From contig NZ_JBBYXI010000001.1 in assembly GCF_039655745.1 (NCBI RefSeq), forward strand, positions 496,001 through 560,000: a stretch of DNA of 64,000 nucleotides. Direction: 5' to 3'. The notes under the pieces were generated by a model, which ran no database searches, had not been told where the DNA came from, and saw nothing but the letters and a program-made list of their open reading frames with translations. The position numbers were made by a program, and so were the translations under genes. Source of the DNA: Hohaiivirga grylli. GTDB lineage: Bacteria > Pseudomonadota > Alphaproteobacteria > Rhizobiales > Beijerinckiaceae. How positions within the stretch are numbered: position 1 is the stretch's first letter; the number at the start of each line of letters is the position of its first letter. This document shows, in pieces, positions 53,125 through 62,212 of this stretch.

Positions 53125-54290
53125 TCCGAGGCCAGATCGGCAATAATTGAATTTAAAATAGCAAAATGCTTCGTGGGAACGGCAATGCCGCGGTTTCCAC
53201 GACGCTCCAGCAGGCCGTCTTCAACCAGACGATCAATCCGAGTGCTTGAAATCATTTTGCCGCTGAGCTCTGAATGGCGGATGACATCAATACCTTCGCT
53301 GAGACGCAGACCCATCAGGAGATACTCATCGCCCTGTGCTGTCTGATCCAGAAGCTCGGTTTCAATAATCCCGTGTCCGTATTGCTCAACACGTTCAAGC
53401 CATTCTTCCGGTGATTTCTCTGTGGCTGTTGCAAGGCGTCCATCAGGTGTCATCATGCGGCCATGAGCACCGGCGCCCACACCGACATATTCGCCATAGC
53501 GCCAGTAAATCTGGTTATGACGGGATTCTGCACCGGGCCGGGCATGGTTGGAAATTTCGTAAGCGGGCAACCCAGCCTTATCACAAACCTCTTGTGTTAT
53601 GTCGTAGAGGATGCGTGCCGTCTCATCATCCGGAATTGTGATTTTGCCTGCATCAAAGAGCCGTTGATACCAGGTGCCGGGTTCAATCGTAAGCTGATAG
53701 AGAGACAGGTGTTCAACTGCAAGGGATAAAGCTTCCAGAAGTTCTGCCCGCCATGCTGCGGGTTCATGATTGGGGCGTGCATAAATGAGGTCGAATGAGA
53801 ATCTGTCAAAATTCTCAGCGGCAACCTTGATTGCGGCCTTTGCTTCATCTGCGCTGTGCATGCGGCCAAGGCGCTTAAGATCCTTGTCATTCAGAGCCTG
53901 AATGCCCATTGAGACACGGTTGACCCCTGCGGCTCGATAACCTTTAAAACGCTCTGCCTCAACACTGGTTGGGTTAGCTTCGAGAGTAATCTCGGCATTG
54001 TCGGCAATGCCGTAAATAGAGGCGATACTGTTGAGTATGTCCTCAAGCGTTTCCGGCAACATCAACGAAGGCGTGCCGCCACCAAAAAAGATACTTGTTG
54101 CCTGACGCTTCTGGCCGATGTCGGCCATATGCGTCAGCTCCCGCCGAAGCGCACTGGCAAAGCGTTGTTGATCGACAGGTTTATGCCGGACATGGCTGTT
54201 GAAGTCGCAGTATGGGCATTTGGCCGCGCAAAACGGCCAATGCACATAGATACCAAAGCCAGCATCAAATGTCGGATGTTCAATCAACAA
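53121..54290 (-). CDS. hemW: Radical SAM heme chaperone HemW
   Basis: 389 residues. The start is a TTG at 54290; the codon before it is the in-frame rdgB stop, so no longer start exists, and later starts would lose the cluster motif. The radical SAM cysteines are Cys21, Cys25 and Cys28 (CAAKCPYC), then FFGGGTPSL, the HemW/HemN-type EANPTS and RVSMGIQALNDKDLKRLGRMH. The protein lacks the extra cysteine of HemN, so it is a heme-delivery protein and not a coproporphyrinogen dehydrogenase. It follows rph-rdgB without a gap. Confidence 0.93.
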   Translation of the reverse strand: MLIEHPTFDAGFGIYVHWPFCAAKCPYCDFNSHVRHKPVDQQRFASALRRELTHMADIGQKRQATSIFFGGGTPSLMLPETLEDILNSIASIYGIADNAEITLEANPTSVEAERFKGYRAAGVNRVSMGIQALNDKDLKRLGRMHSADEAKAAIKVAAENFDRFSFDLIYARPNHEPAAWRAELLEALSLAVEHLSLYQLTIEPGTWYQRLFDAGKITIPDDETARILYDITQEVCDKAGLPAYEISNHARPGAESRHNQIYWRYGEYVGVGAGAHGRMMTPDGRLATATEKSPEEWLERVEQYGHGIIETELLDQTAQGDEYLLMGLRLSEGIDVIRHSELSGKMISSTRIDRLVEDGLLERRGNRGIAVPTKHFAILNSIIADLASD

Positions 54291-54941
54291 TTATGGTTTG
54301 CCTTTGAGGCATCCTTCTACAAATGCAATTAATGCACGCGCGCGATGAGAGAGGCCTGTGGGAGGGGTTGCCTCCCAGTTAATGCCGTTCTTTTCTGCCG
54401 TCGTCATTTCTGCAAATGTTTTATCATATCCGTCTGGCAGGAAACAGGGGTCGTAACCGAAGCCGTCCTCGCCACGCGGCGGATAAACGAATTGACCAAA
54501 TACCCGTCCTTCGAACAGCTCTTCATGCCCATCTGGCCATGCAACAATAATCGTTGAGGTAAAATGAGCTGTCCGGTCTGTCGCCTTGCGACGGTTGAGC
54601 TCATACTCAACACGTTTCATGGCTGCCTGATAATTGCGCGGGTTACCACACCAGTCAGCCGTGAAGAGCCCAGGGGCACCATCCAGAGCATCAAGGCAAA
54701 GCCCGGAATCATCGGCAATTGCTGGAAGACCTGTGGCTTTTGCTGCAGCATGCGCCTTAATCGCGGCATTGTCCGAGAACATGAAACCATTTTCAACCGG
54801 CTCAGGCAGGCCATAGTCTGCAGCAGACTTGGCTGAGAGGCCGAATGGTGCAAGAATTTCGTTAATCTCACGAAGCTTGCCAGCATTATGGGTTGCAATG
54901 ACAATATCGCCTGTCAGGCGGCGTGGTTTTGTCTCGGACAT
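54291..54941 (-). CDS. rdgB: dITP/XTP pyrophosphatase (RdgB/HAM1)
   Basis: 216 residues. It removes non-canonical purine nucleoside triphosphates (dITP, XTP) from the pool. Conserved blocks: IVIATHNAGKLREI (about 13-26), FSDNAAIKAHAAAKATGLPAIADDSGLCLDALDGAPGLFTA in parts NA..KA..TGLPAIADDSGL, and GEDGFGYDPCFLPDGYDKTFAEM with the phosphate site. The final block SHRARAL matches the family C-terminus. It sits 12 bp after rph and abuts hemW, so the three form one leftward operon. Confidence 0.95.
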   Translation of the reverse strand: MSETKPRRLTGDIVIATHNAGKLREINEILAPFGLSAKSAADYGLPEPVENGFMFSDNAAIKAHAAAKATGLPAIADDSGLCLDALDGAPGLFTADWCGNPRNYQAAMKRVEYELNRRKATDRTAHFTSTIIVAWPDGHEELFEGRVFGQFVYPPRGEDGFGYDPCFLPDGYDKTFAEMTTAEKNGINWEATPPTGLSHRARALIAFVEGCLKGKP

Positions 54942-54953
54942 GATATTCTCGCC

Positions 54954-55670
54954 TTAGCCAGCAATGGCTTTTTTCTGGAGATCAACAAGCTGGGAGACAC
55001 CGGATTTTGCCAGCTTCAGGAGTTCAAGAAACTCTTCTTCTGAGAAAGGGGCGCCTTCTGCCGTTCCCTGAATTTCAACGAGACCGCCAGAGCCGGTAAT
55101 AACAAAGTTGGAATCTGTCTGAGCGTTTGAATCTTCAGCATAATCAAGATCAAGAACCGGCGTGCCCTTATAGATGCCGCAGGAAATGGCAGCGATATGT
55201 TCGCGTAGCGGATTGACTGAGATAATAGAACGCTCCTGCATCCAGCTGAAACAATCATGCAGGGCAACCCATGCGCCTGTGATGGAAGCTGTACGTGTGC
55301 CGCCATCAGCCTGAAGCACATCGCAGTCGAGTGTAATCTGGCGTTCTCCAATAGCTGGCAGATTGGTGACTGCACGGAGGGAACGGCCGATAAGGCGCTG
55401 GATTTCCTGCGTACGGCCAGACGGCTTGCCACTGTTGACTTCACGGCGGGTGCGTTCATGCGTGGCACGTGGAAGCATTGCATATTCCGCAGTGACCCAG
55501 CCTTTGCCAGAGCCGCGCAGCCATGGTGGTGTCTTTTCTTCGAGTGAGGCTGTGCAGAGCACTTTTGTATCACCAAAAGAAATCAGGCATGAGCCTTCTG
55601 CATAGCGAACAACATTACGTTCAATAGTAACGGGGCGCATCTGATCTGGCGTGCGGTTGGATGGGCGCAT
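54954..55670 (-). CDS. rph: Ribonuclease PH
   Basis: 238 residues, the standard length. A phosphorolytic 3'-5' exoribonuclease that trims tRNA ends. N-terminal MRPSNRTPDQMRPVTIERN, AEYAMLPRATHERTRRE, GRTQEIQRLIGRSLRAV with the conserved arginines of the RNA/phosphate site, LDCDVLQADGGTRTASITGAWVAL and LDLDYAEDSNAQTDSNFV are all canonical. It is first in rph-rdgB-hemW and divergent from hrcA, an arrangement conserved in alphaproteobacteria. Confidence 0.96.
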   Translation of the reverse strand: MRPSNRTPDQMRPVTIERNVVRYAEGSCLISFGDTKVLCTASLEEKTPPWLRGSGKGWVTAEYAMLPRATHERTRREVNSGKPSGRTQEIQRLIGRSLRAVTNLPAIGERQITLDCDVLQADGGTRTASITGAWVALHDCFSWMQERSIISVNPLREHIAAISCGIYKGTPVLDLDYAEDSNAQTDSNFVITGSGGLVEIQGTAEGAPFSEEEFLELLKLAKSGVSQLVDLQKKAIAG

Positions 55671-55824
55671 TATCTGGTTACCTTTGGCTGGCTGAATAGA
55701 ACCATAGGGTCATAGCGGGCCTAGACCCCTGGGGCAAGCATTGCCTGATAATTTCGCAATCAAATTTCAGGTAATTATTGTCTGACTACTTCAAACAGTG
55801 CCTACTTGGTGCTAGTTTAGAAAT

Positions 55825-56910
55825 ATGAAGTCCGTACATCCTATTCTCGGCCAGACTGCAACAGGCGCAAGTGATCTGAGTGATCGCTCCCGTGAAATAT
55901 TTAAAAGGCTTGTTGAGACATATATCTCGACAGGTGAGCCAGTTGGTTCACGCAATCTGTCGCGTATTCTGCCGATGTCATTGTCGCCTGCCTCCATCCG
56001 CAATGTGATGTCTGATCTGGAACTGGCCGGGCTGATCTATTCACCGCATACAAGTGCCGGGCGTCTGCCAACGGAAACAGGATTACGCTTCTTCGTCGAT
56101 TCAATGCTGGAGATTGGCGATGTCTCCGCTGATGAACGCAAGCATATTGAAGCACAGATGCGTGCTGCGGCTTCCGGGCATACTTTTGAGACGGCTCTAT
56201 CTGAAGCATCTTCGCTTTTATCCGGGCTATCCCGTGGTGCTGGCGTTGTCGTTACAACAAAGGCCAACGCTCCGCTGAAACATGTTGAGTTTGTGCGGCT
56301 GGAGCCCGAGCGGGCACTGGTTATTCTTGTTAATGAAGATGGAAGCGTCGAGAACCGTATTCTCGGGTTGCCGAAAGGTTTGCCATCTTCTGCGCTCATT
56401 GAGGCCGCCAATTATCTCAATGCCCATATCCGGGGCCGGACACTGGCTGAGCTGCGGACAGAGCTTGAAAGCAGTCAGAGTGAAATTGAGAAAGAGCTTG
56501 ATGAACTGACAGCCAAGCTTGTGCGTATGGGATTAGCTGAAACGGTTGGCACAACCGGTGAGCGTCAGCTGATTGTGCGCGGACAGGCCAATCTTCTTGA
56601 AGACCTGCATGCTGCTGAAGATCTGGAACGTGTTCGGCTCCTTTTCTCAGATCTTGAAAGCAAGACAGATGTGATTGATCTGTTAAGCCGGGCAGAAAAA
56701 GGCGAAGGTGTTCGTATTTTTATTGGTTCGGAAAATAAGCTTTTTTCACTATCCGGCTCATCTCTGATTGCGGCTCCATTCCGCGACACGGCGCAGAAGA
56801 TTGTTGGTGTTGTCGGAATCATTGGTCCGACACGTCTGAACTATTCACGTATCGTGCCTATGGTGGATTATACGGCACAGGTTGTATCGAGACTGCTGAG
56901 TAAAGAGTGA
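55825..56910 (+). CDS. hrcA: Heat-inducible transcription repressor HrcA
   Basis: 361 residues. N-terminal winged helix (about 20-90) with LVETYISTGEPVGSRNLSRIL and LSPASIRNVMSDLELAGLIYSPHTSAGRLPTETGLRFFVD is the HrcA signature; the GAF-like core and the C-terminal VGVVGIIGPTRLNYSRIVPMVDYTAQ complete it. It represses chaperone operons by binding CIRCE elements, with GroEL as its sensor partner. No CIRCE element is seen before it, and grpE, its usual neighbour in this class, is absent; lepA follows instead. Confidence 0.95.
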   Translation: MKSVHPILGQTATGASDLSDRSREIFKRLVETYISTGEPVGSRNLSRILPMSLSPASIRNVMSDLELAGLIYSPHTSAGRLPTETGLRFFVDSMLEIGDVSADERKHIEAQMRAAASGHTFETALSEASSLLSGLSRGAGVVVTTKANAPLKHVEFVRLEPERALVILVNEDGSVENRILGLPKGLPSSALIEAANYLNAHIRGRTLAELRTELESSQSEIEKELDELTAKLVRMGLAETVGTTGERQLIVRGQANLLEDLHAAEDLERVRLLFSDLESKTDVIDLLSRAEKGEGVRIFIGSENKLFSLSGSSLIAAPFRDTAQKIVGVVGIIGPTRLNYSRIVPMVDYTAQVVSRLLSKE

Positions 56911-57036
56911 TTCAGAAGTCTTTTTAGCTGAAATGTAAGGTAGCTCTTGGCGAAACTGAACGACACTGCTATGTGCCGTATAGAGATTTCATTTCCGCGC
57001 AGCAGCTGACAGGCGGCAGGAACGGCAAACGCAAGA

Positions 57037-58842
57037 ATGACAAAACATAAGATTGATAATATCCGCAATTTTTCCATCGTGGCGCATATCGACCATGGTA
57101 AGTCGACACTGGCTGATCGTCTGATCCAGAAAACCGGTGCACTGGCTGATCGTGAGATGATGGAACAGGTGCTCGATAATATGGATATCGAGCGTGAGCG
57201 CGGTATTACCATCAAGGCTCAGACCGTTCGTCTCGAATACCCGGCAAACGATGGCAAGACCTATATTCTCAACCTGATGGACACCCCCGGTCACGTCGAC
57301 TTTGCTTATGAAGTCTCGCGGTGTCTGGCTGCTTGTGAAGGGTCGCTGCTGGTCGTTGACGCCAGTCAGGGCGTTGAAGCTCAGACGCTTGCCAACGTCT
57401 ATCATGCCATTGAAGCAGATCACGAAATTGTCCCCGTTCTGAACAAGGTTGATCTGCCGGCCGCTGAACCAGAGCGTATTAAAGCCCAGATCGAAGAAGT
57501 GATTGGTATCTCAGCCGAAGATGCTGTCCAGATTTCTGCCAAGACTGGACTGAACATCGAAGCAGTGCTTGAGGCTATTGTTACACGGCTGCCACCACCG
57601 GAAGGTGATGAAACCGCTCCTCTGAAAGCACTGCTGGTTGATAGCTGGTACGATTCCTACCTTGGCGTTGTTGTTCTTGTGCGTATCGTCGATGGTATCC
57701 TCAAGAAGGGGATGAACATCCGCATGATGGGCACGGGCGCAACTTACGGTATCGACCGTGTTGGTGTCTTCCGTCCAAAGATGAATGAAGTTGCCCAGCT
57801 TGGTCCGGGTGAAATCGGGTTTCTGACCGCGTCGATCAAAGAAGTTGCTGATACCCGCGTTGGTGATACGATCACGGAAGACAAGCGCCCGACGGCTGAA
57901 GCAATGACAGGCTTCCAGCCAGTACAGCCGGTTGTGTTCTGCGGTCTCTTCCCGGTTGATGCAGCTGACTTTGAAAGTCTGCGTAGCGCGATGGGTAAGC
58001 TTCGTCTGAACGACGCATCATTCTCATTTGAAATGGAAACATCGGCAGCCCTTGGCTTCGGTTTCCGTTGTGGCTTCCTCGGCCTTCTGCATCTCGAAAT
58101 CATTCAGGAACGTCTTGAGCGCGAGTTCAATCTCGACCTGATCTCCACTGCTCCAAGCGTGGTCTACCAGCTGCATATGACAGGTGGTGAGATGAAAGAA
58201 CTTCATAACCCGGCAGATATGCCAGACGTTATGAAGATCGAGTCTATTGCTGAACCATGGATCAGGGCAACCATCATGACACCGGATGAATATCTGGGCT
58301 CTGTCATTAAGCTCTGTCAGGATCGTCGTGGTATCCAGATTGATCTCAACTATGTCGGCTCCCGTGCCATGCTGGTCTATGATCTGCCGCTGAATGAAGT
58401 GGTCTTTGATTTCTATGATCGTCTGAAATCAATCTCCAAGGGCTATGCATCCTTCGATTATCACATCTCTGATTATCGTGATGGCGATCTGGTGAAGATG
58501 TCGATCCTCGTAAATGCTGAACCGGTTGACGCTCTGTCGATGCTGGTACACCGTACCCGTGCAGAGGCCCGTGGCCGTGTGATGTGTGAGAAGCTGAAAG
58601 ATCTCATTCCGCAGCACATGTTCCAGATTCCAATTCAGGCAGCAATCGGCGGCAAGATCATTGCCCGCGAAACCATCCGCGCCCTGCGTAAGGACGTCAC
58701 TGCAAAATGTTATGGTGGTGATATTTCCCGTAAGCGCAAACTGCTTGATAAGCAGAAGGAAGGTAAAAAGCGCATGCGCCAGTTCGGTAAGGTGGAGATT
58801 CCGCAGGAAGCCTTCATTGCAGCGCTTAAGATGGATGAATGA
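57037..58842 (+). CDS. lepA: Elongation factor 4 (LepA)
   Basis: 601 residues. A translational GTPase that remodels or back-translocates stalled ribosomes. G1 AHIDHGKST (about 16-24), switch I RERGITIKAQ, G3 DTPGHVDF, G4 NKVD and G5 SAKTG are intact, and the LepA-specific C-terminus (IGGKIIARETIRALRKDVTAKCYGGDISRKRKLLDKQKEGKKRMR region) is complete. The ribosome site is weak. It lies 126 bp after hrcA on the same strand and is followed by a strong terminator. Confidence 0.97.
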   Translation: MTKHKIDNIRNFSIVAHIDHGKSTLADRLIQKTGALADREMMEQVLDNMDIERERGITIKAQTVRLEYPANDGKTYILNLMDTPGHVDFAYEVSRCLAACEGSLLVVDASQGVEAQTLANVYHAIEADHEIVPVLNKVDLPAAEPERIKAQIEEVIGISAEDAVQISAKTGLNIEAVLEAIVTRLPPPEGDETAPLKALLVDSWYDSYLGVVVLVRIVDGILKKGMNIRMMGTGATYGIDRVGVFRPKMNEVAQLGPGEIGFLTASIKEVADTRVGDTITEDKRPTAEAMTGFQPVQPVVFCGLFPVDAADFESLRSAMGKLRLNDASFSFEMETSAALGFGFRCGFLGLLHLEIIQERLEREFNLDLISTAPSVVYQLHMTGGEMKELHNPADMPDVMKIESIAEPWIRATIMTPDEYLGSVIKLCQDRRGIQIDLNYVGSRAMLVYDLPLNEVVFDFYDRLKSISKGYASFDYHISDYRDGDLVKMSILVNAEPVDALSMLVHRTRAEARGRVMCEKLKDLIPQHMFQIPIQAAIGGKIIARETIRALRKDVTAKCYGGDISRKRKLLDKQKEGKKRMRQFGKVEIPQEAFIAALKMDE

Positions 58843-58863
58843 GTTTTTCTCATATTCAAAAAT

Positions 58864-58896
58864 AAAAAGGGTGGAACCACTGGTTCCACCCTTTTT
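58864..58896. terminator. Bidirectional terminator after lepA
   Basis: Near-perfect 16-bp inverted repeat (AAAAAGGGTGGAACCA at 58864-58879, its complement at 58881-58896) with A5 on the left and T5 on the right. It ends lepA and the convergent thiosulfate-uptake genes. Confidence 0.9.
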
Positions 58897-58929
58897 CGTT
58901 AGGCATTAGCTTCTTCTGGAAGGAGGGAT

Positions 58930-59157
58930 TTAAGACTTCTGGATTGTGATGCTCCATGACGCATCATCAATCTGTTGGAAATCAGTGACTTTGTAGCCTT
59001 CTTCAGCAGCCCAACGGGGCAGGCTTTCTGTAGCCTGAGTACAATCGAATTCAATCAGAAGCTCATCACCGCTTTGCAAATCCGCCATTTTCTCTTTGGC
59101 TTCAATGAGGGGGAAAGGGCAAACCTGATTGACGACGTCCAGTTTAATTAAACTCAT
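58930..59157 (-). CDS. TusA-family sulfurtransferase (TsuB/YeeD-like)
   Basis: 75 residues with the TusA fold and the family motif CPFPLIEAKEKM, where the first Cys (residue 13) carries the persulfide. In the YeeE-YeeD (TsuA-TsuB) system the small protein takes sulfur from thiosulfate brought in by the membrane partner. Here it follows the TsuA-like gene by 18 bp, with a good ribosome site (GAGGAG), which supports that assignment over a tRNA-thiolation role. Confidence 0.9.
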   Translation of the reverse strand: MSLIKLDVVNQVCPFPLIEAKEKMADLQSGDELLIEFDCTQATESLPRWAAEEGYKVTDFQQIDDASWSITIQKS

Positions 59158-59175
59158 TTTATACTCCTCAAGAGA

Positions 59176-60240
59176 TTAAGCTGTCTGCGTAACAAGTCTG
59201 GCCTTGGCCGGACGGCGGACATAAAGGAAGTATGAGGCGGTCCAGACACCAAGAATGGTGAACAGCATGGCAACCCAACCCTGCCATGTCATCATGGCTG
59301 TCATGACCAGACTGTTACCGATGGTGCAGCCACCGGCAAGGCTTGCGCCCAAGCCCATGAGAAGACCGCCGCCGACGCTGCGTACTGATGTGGCGCCATC
59401 AGCTGCCCGCAGGCGAAATTCACGGCTGCCACGGGCCGCGATATGGGCACCAATGAAAATGCCGAGAACCAGAAAGACACCCCAGTTCACAAACTTATAA
59501 TCACCGGTAACAAGGAACTGAAGAATATTGGCACTTGGTGTCGTGATACCAAGACCAGCCATACGCCCGGTTGCTTCTGAAAGGGGCCATGCGGCCAGAG
59601 CGATTACGCCAATCAGGCTTGCTGTTACAAAGGGATGCCAGCGCTTTTCAAACAAGACATGAGAAAGGCCGGTTCTCTTTTGGGGCAGAGAGGCAACAGC
59701 CAGCTTGGGCTTGCGTAGTTCACGGGTCACGAAGAAGGTTGTGACAACAACGAGAAGCCCGATGAATACCCAGACAGGTAAACCAAAAGTCTCTGCAATT
59801 GAGTTGGCTGGTGTCTGGAAAGATTTGATCTCGGTATTAAACCCGGCAAAATGGCTGGAACGCATAACTGCGCTCATCAGCATATACGTAAAGAGGGCAA
59901 TCCAGCTGCCAACCAGACCTTCAGCTGCACGATACCATGTGCCAGTGGCGCAACCGCTGGCATAGACAATGCCAATTCCGAAGATGAAGGAACCAAAAGC
60001 CGTTGCAAGCCATGGGAATGTTCCGGGTGTAAACTGCACTAGACCAAAGGCAATCAATGCATAGACACCAATGCTCTGAATAGTGATGGCGATAAGCAGG
60101 GCCGTGAAGATGCGATTGTCTTTCGCGACGTACATATCCCGGAAACCGCCTGTCAGGCAGAAGCGCCCGCGTTGGAGAACAAACCCGAGGACGGCACCGC
60201 AAAGCAGGCCACTGATAATCATATGAAGCATAATCGTCAT
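59176..60240 (-). CDS. tsuA: YeeE/YedE-family thiosulfate transporter (TsuA-like)
   Basis: 354 residues with about nine membrane helices. The three conserved cysteine sites that pass thiosulfate through TsuA are visible: RGRFCLTGGFRDM (near the N-terminus), YASGCATGTWYRAAEGLVG (about 94-112) and SLAGGCTIGNSLVM (near 310). It should import thiosulfate for cysteine synthesis. It forms an operon with the TusA-like gene. A 10-bp inverted repeat lies 22-52 bp before its start and may be an operator. Confidence 0.9.
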   Translation of the reverse strand: MTIMLHMIISGLLCGAVLGFVLQRGRFCLTGGFRDMYVAKDNRIFTALLIAITIQSIGVYALIAFGLVQFTPGTFPWLATAFGSFIFGIGIVYASGCATGTWYRAAEGLVGSWIALFTYMLMSAVMRSSHFAGFNTEIKSFQTPANSIAETFGLPVWVFIGLLVVVTTFFVTRELRKPKLAVASLPQKRTGLSHVLFEKRWHPFVTASLIGVIALAAWPLSEATGRMAGLGITTPSANILQFLVTGDYKFVNWGVFLVLGIFIGAHIAARGSREFRLRAADGATSVRSVGGGLLMGLGASLAGGCTIGNSLVMTAMMTWQGWVAMLFTILGVWTASYFLYVRRPAKARLVTQTA

Positions 60241-60261
60241 CCGTGATTATTATTTACACTA

Positions 60262-60292
60262 TTAAATGTGAATTAAAATAAATCACATTTAA
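60262..60292 (-). promoter_or_regulatory. Inverted repeat upstream of tsuA, candidate operator
   Basis: TTAAATGTGA (60262-60271) and TCACATTTAA (60283-60292) form a perfect 10-bp inverted repeat with an 11-bp AT-only spacer, in the AT-rich promoter region of tsuA. The half sites contain TGTGA/TCACA, but the spacer is too long for a CRP site. Confidence 0.55.
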
Positions 60293-60404
60293 ATTAAAGA
60301 TGAAAATTATATTACATTTTAAAAGTGTCAAGTGATCTTTCGCAGGGAGGCTGTATGCTCCTTGCGTGCGTCATCTAAAGACTGTTTGTTTTCAGGGAAA
60401 AAGC

Positions 60405-61496
60405 TTACATCACGACAGTGATTTTCTCAGCTGCACGTGTCAGCCCGGTATAGAGCCAGCGGGCACGATGTTCTCTGAAAGCGTAAGACTCATCGAATAG
60501 GACGATATCATCCCACTGTGAACCTTGGGATTTATGAACTGTCAGGGCATAACCGTAAGTGAACTCATCAGTTTCCCTGCGGACAAAAGGCTGAATTTCA
60601 TCTTCCCGACCTTCAAAAAATTCCTGAAGGACAGAGACATCGACAACCTTATGTTTGATATCATCCTCTGGTGAAACATCCATGCGGATGAGGCCAACCT
60701 TACCCTGCCTGACAGCCTCAATCTTCCAGATGCCACCATTGAGGAGGCCTTTGGTCTTGTCATTTTTCAGACAGACCAGCTTTTCACCGGCAGCAGGAAA
60801 GGCATCCCGGAAACCAAGAATTTGGCGAATGCGATTGTTATACAGCCTGCGGGTTTTATTGAGACCAACCAGAACCTGGTCTGCCTCCATAATCCGGGCC
60901 GCATCAATCTCGCGACGTCGGATAATCGTACTATCACCGTAACTTCCCGGTTGAAGGGGCTGCCCTTCACGAACAGCCATGGAGAGATGAATGATGGGGT
61001 TATCCTGAGCTTGCCGATGCACCTCTGAAAGCATCATGTCCGGTTCTGCTTCCGTAAAGAAACCACCACCACGAACAGGGGGGAGCTGTGCCGGGTCCCC
61101 AAGTACCAGAACTTTTGCCCCAAAAGACAGGAGATCACGTCCCAACTCTTCATCAACCATCGAGCATTCATCAATAATGATCAGATCTGCCGTAGAGGCC
61201 GGACTTTTCTGGTTCAGAACAAACAGCGGATCCCCGTCGGTATCTTCACGGGAACGATAGATCATGGAATGAATGGTGGAAGCGTCCCGGCAACCTTTTG
61301 AACGCATGACGGATGCTGCTTTGCCCGTAAAAGCTCCGAAAACAACATCGCCATCAATATGGTCAGCAAAATGCACGGCCAGCGTGGTTTTACCCGTTCC
61401 GGCATAACCAAACAGCCGAAAGACCTGATTCTCTCCATTCTTGAGCCAATCATTCACTTCTTTCAGTGCCTGTTCCTGTTGTGGCGACCATGCCAT
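60405..61496 (-). CDS. RecD-like ATP-dependent DNA helicase (SF1B)
   Basis: 363 residues, a compact single-chain helicase without nuclease domains. Motif I GYAGTGKTT (30-38), motif II DECSMVD, motif III GDPAQLPPV, motif V TVHKSQGSQWDDIVLFDE and motif VI LYTGLTRAAEKI are complete. Similar short RecD2-type proteins are common in alphaproteobacteria, and their role in repair or replication is not well defined. It is a single gene, transcribed towards tsuA with 164 bp between them. Confidence 0.88.
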   Translation of the reverse strand: MAWSPQQEQALKEVNDWLKNGENQVFRLFGYAGTGKTTLAVHFADHIDGDVVFGAFTGKAASVMRSKGCRDASTIHSMIYRSREDTDGDPLFVLNQKSPASTADLIIIDECSMVDEELGRDLLSFGAKVLVLGDPAQLPPVRGGGFFTEAEPDMMLSEVHRQAQDNPIIHLSMAVREGQPLQPGSYGDSTIIRRREIDAARIMEADQVLVGLNKTRRLYNNRIRQILGFRDAFPAAGEKLVCLKNDKTKGLLNGGIWKIEAVRQGKVGLIRMDVSPEDDIKHKVVDVSVLQEFFEGREDEIQPFVRRETDEFTYGYALTVHKSQGSQWDDIVLFDESYAFREHRARWLYTGLTRAAEKITVVM

Positions 61497-61818
61497 TTAC
61501 GTGTGACCCTGTTAGAAAATTGTTCCTGTTCCGTTCTAGCTGGTTATAAGCTTTTTGGAAAGGGGAAAACAGCTATTGGGAGAGGCTTCTTGTGTTGTTA
61601 TCTGGAATAAAAGTCTCGATTTTTGCGATATATCTGAAATACCTGTAAAATAACTTACGATTATGATTTACGCAGAATTTCATGTTGTTGAAGTATGCGT
61701 AATGGGAGCTAGATTATAAACATGCAACATATGAACGCATGGAATAAATTTATACAAAAATATATGACATATAGCGCTTCATAAAGCTTATTCTGAAATA
61801 TAAGGCAGTTGACAGAAA
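61497..61818. other. AT-rich promoter region of the ACP-P450-SDR cluster
   Basis: About 320 bp between the divergent helicase and carrier-protein genes, very AT-rich from 61660 to 61790. It should hold promoters for both. I see no lux-box, riboswitch or clear operator, and the ribosome site of the carrier protein is weak. Confidence 0.4.
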
Positions 61819-62052
61819 ATGGTTGATTATATTGACGAAGCCAAGGATATCCTTTCCGGATGCCTGTTTATCCCTAAAGAGAAAATCAGTGATGATGCAG
61901 ACATCCATTCCGTTAAAGGTCTGGATAGCCTGAGTTTTGAGACCATCATTCTTGAAATTGAGCGTCGGACAGGCCGGGAAGTTGACCCTGTTGAACTGCT
62001 GCAGATGAATTCTGTTAAAGATCTTGCCCGGTTACTTGAGAGAGCAAGATGA
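61819..62052 (+). CDS. Acyl carrier protein (discrete, specialised)
   Basis: 77 residues with the four-helix carrier fold. The phosphopantetheine site is Ser37 in VKGLDSLSFE (usual form GxDSL). The rest (EAKDILSGCLFIPKEKISDDADI and TGREVDPVELLQMNSVKDLARLLERA) is acidic and typical, but the protein is clearly not the housekeeping AcpP (no DSLDxVEL), so it is a dedicated carrier. Its stop overlaps an ATG (ATGA at 62049-62052) that opens the P450 reading frame, indicating translational coupling. It probably presents an acyl or aminoacyl chain to the P450 and the following dehydrogenase. Confidence 0.9.
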   Translation: MVDYIDEAKDILSGCLFIPKEKISDDADIHSVKGLDSLSFETIILEIERRTGREVDPVELLQMNSVKDLARLLERAR

Positions 62053-62212
62053 GCAGGTCTGATGAGTTCTGCAATGTTTTGTACGAACTTGCAGGGATCA
62101 CAACGGTGAGAATGTTGAGACAACGGTCAATAATGTTCCGATCCTGATCATTCAAAGACTGGAGGATGCAGATTATGTTCTCCGTCTGAATGCCGATAAT
62201 TATCATAAGAAT
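62049..62212 (+). pseudogene. 5' part of the P450 gene, out of frame (probable frameshift near 62102)
   Basis: From the ATG at 62049 the frame reads MSRSDEFCNVLYELAGIT up to codon 62100-62102 and soon stops (62145-62147). The frame of the P450 body is open from about 62065 and encodes P450-like sequence from 62105 (NGENVETTVNNVPILII, then a strand/helix region YVLRLNADNYHKN) before its first ATG at 62213. Adding one base at 62102-62104 (CAAC to CAAAC) joins both parts into a protein of about 419 residues. It may be a real mutation, a sequencing error or a programmed shift. Confidence 0.6.

Noticed and set aside
55735..55824. GTGCC...TTGGTGCTAG before hrcA as a CIRCE element
   Set aside because: It does not match the TTAGCACTC-N9-GAGTGCTAA inverted repeat in sequence or spacing.
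60266..60288. TGTGA/TCACA as a CRP site before tsuA
   Set aside because: The spacer between half sites is 11 bp instead of 6, so it does not fit CRP/FNR-type consensus. It is kept only as an unassigned inverted repeat.
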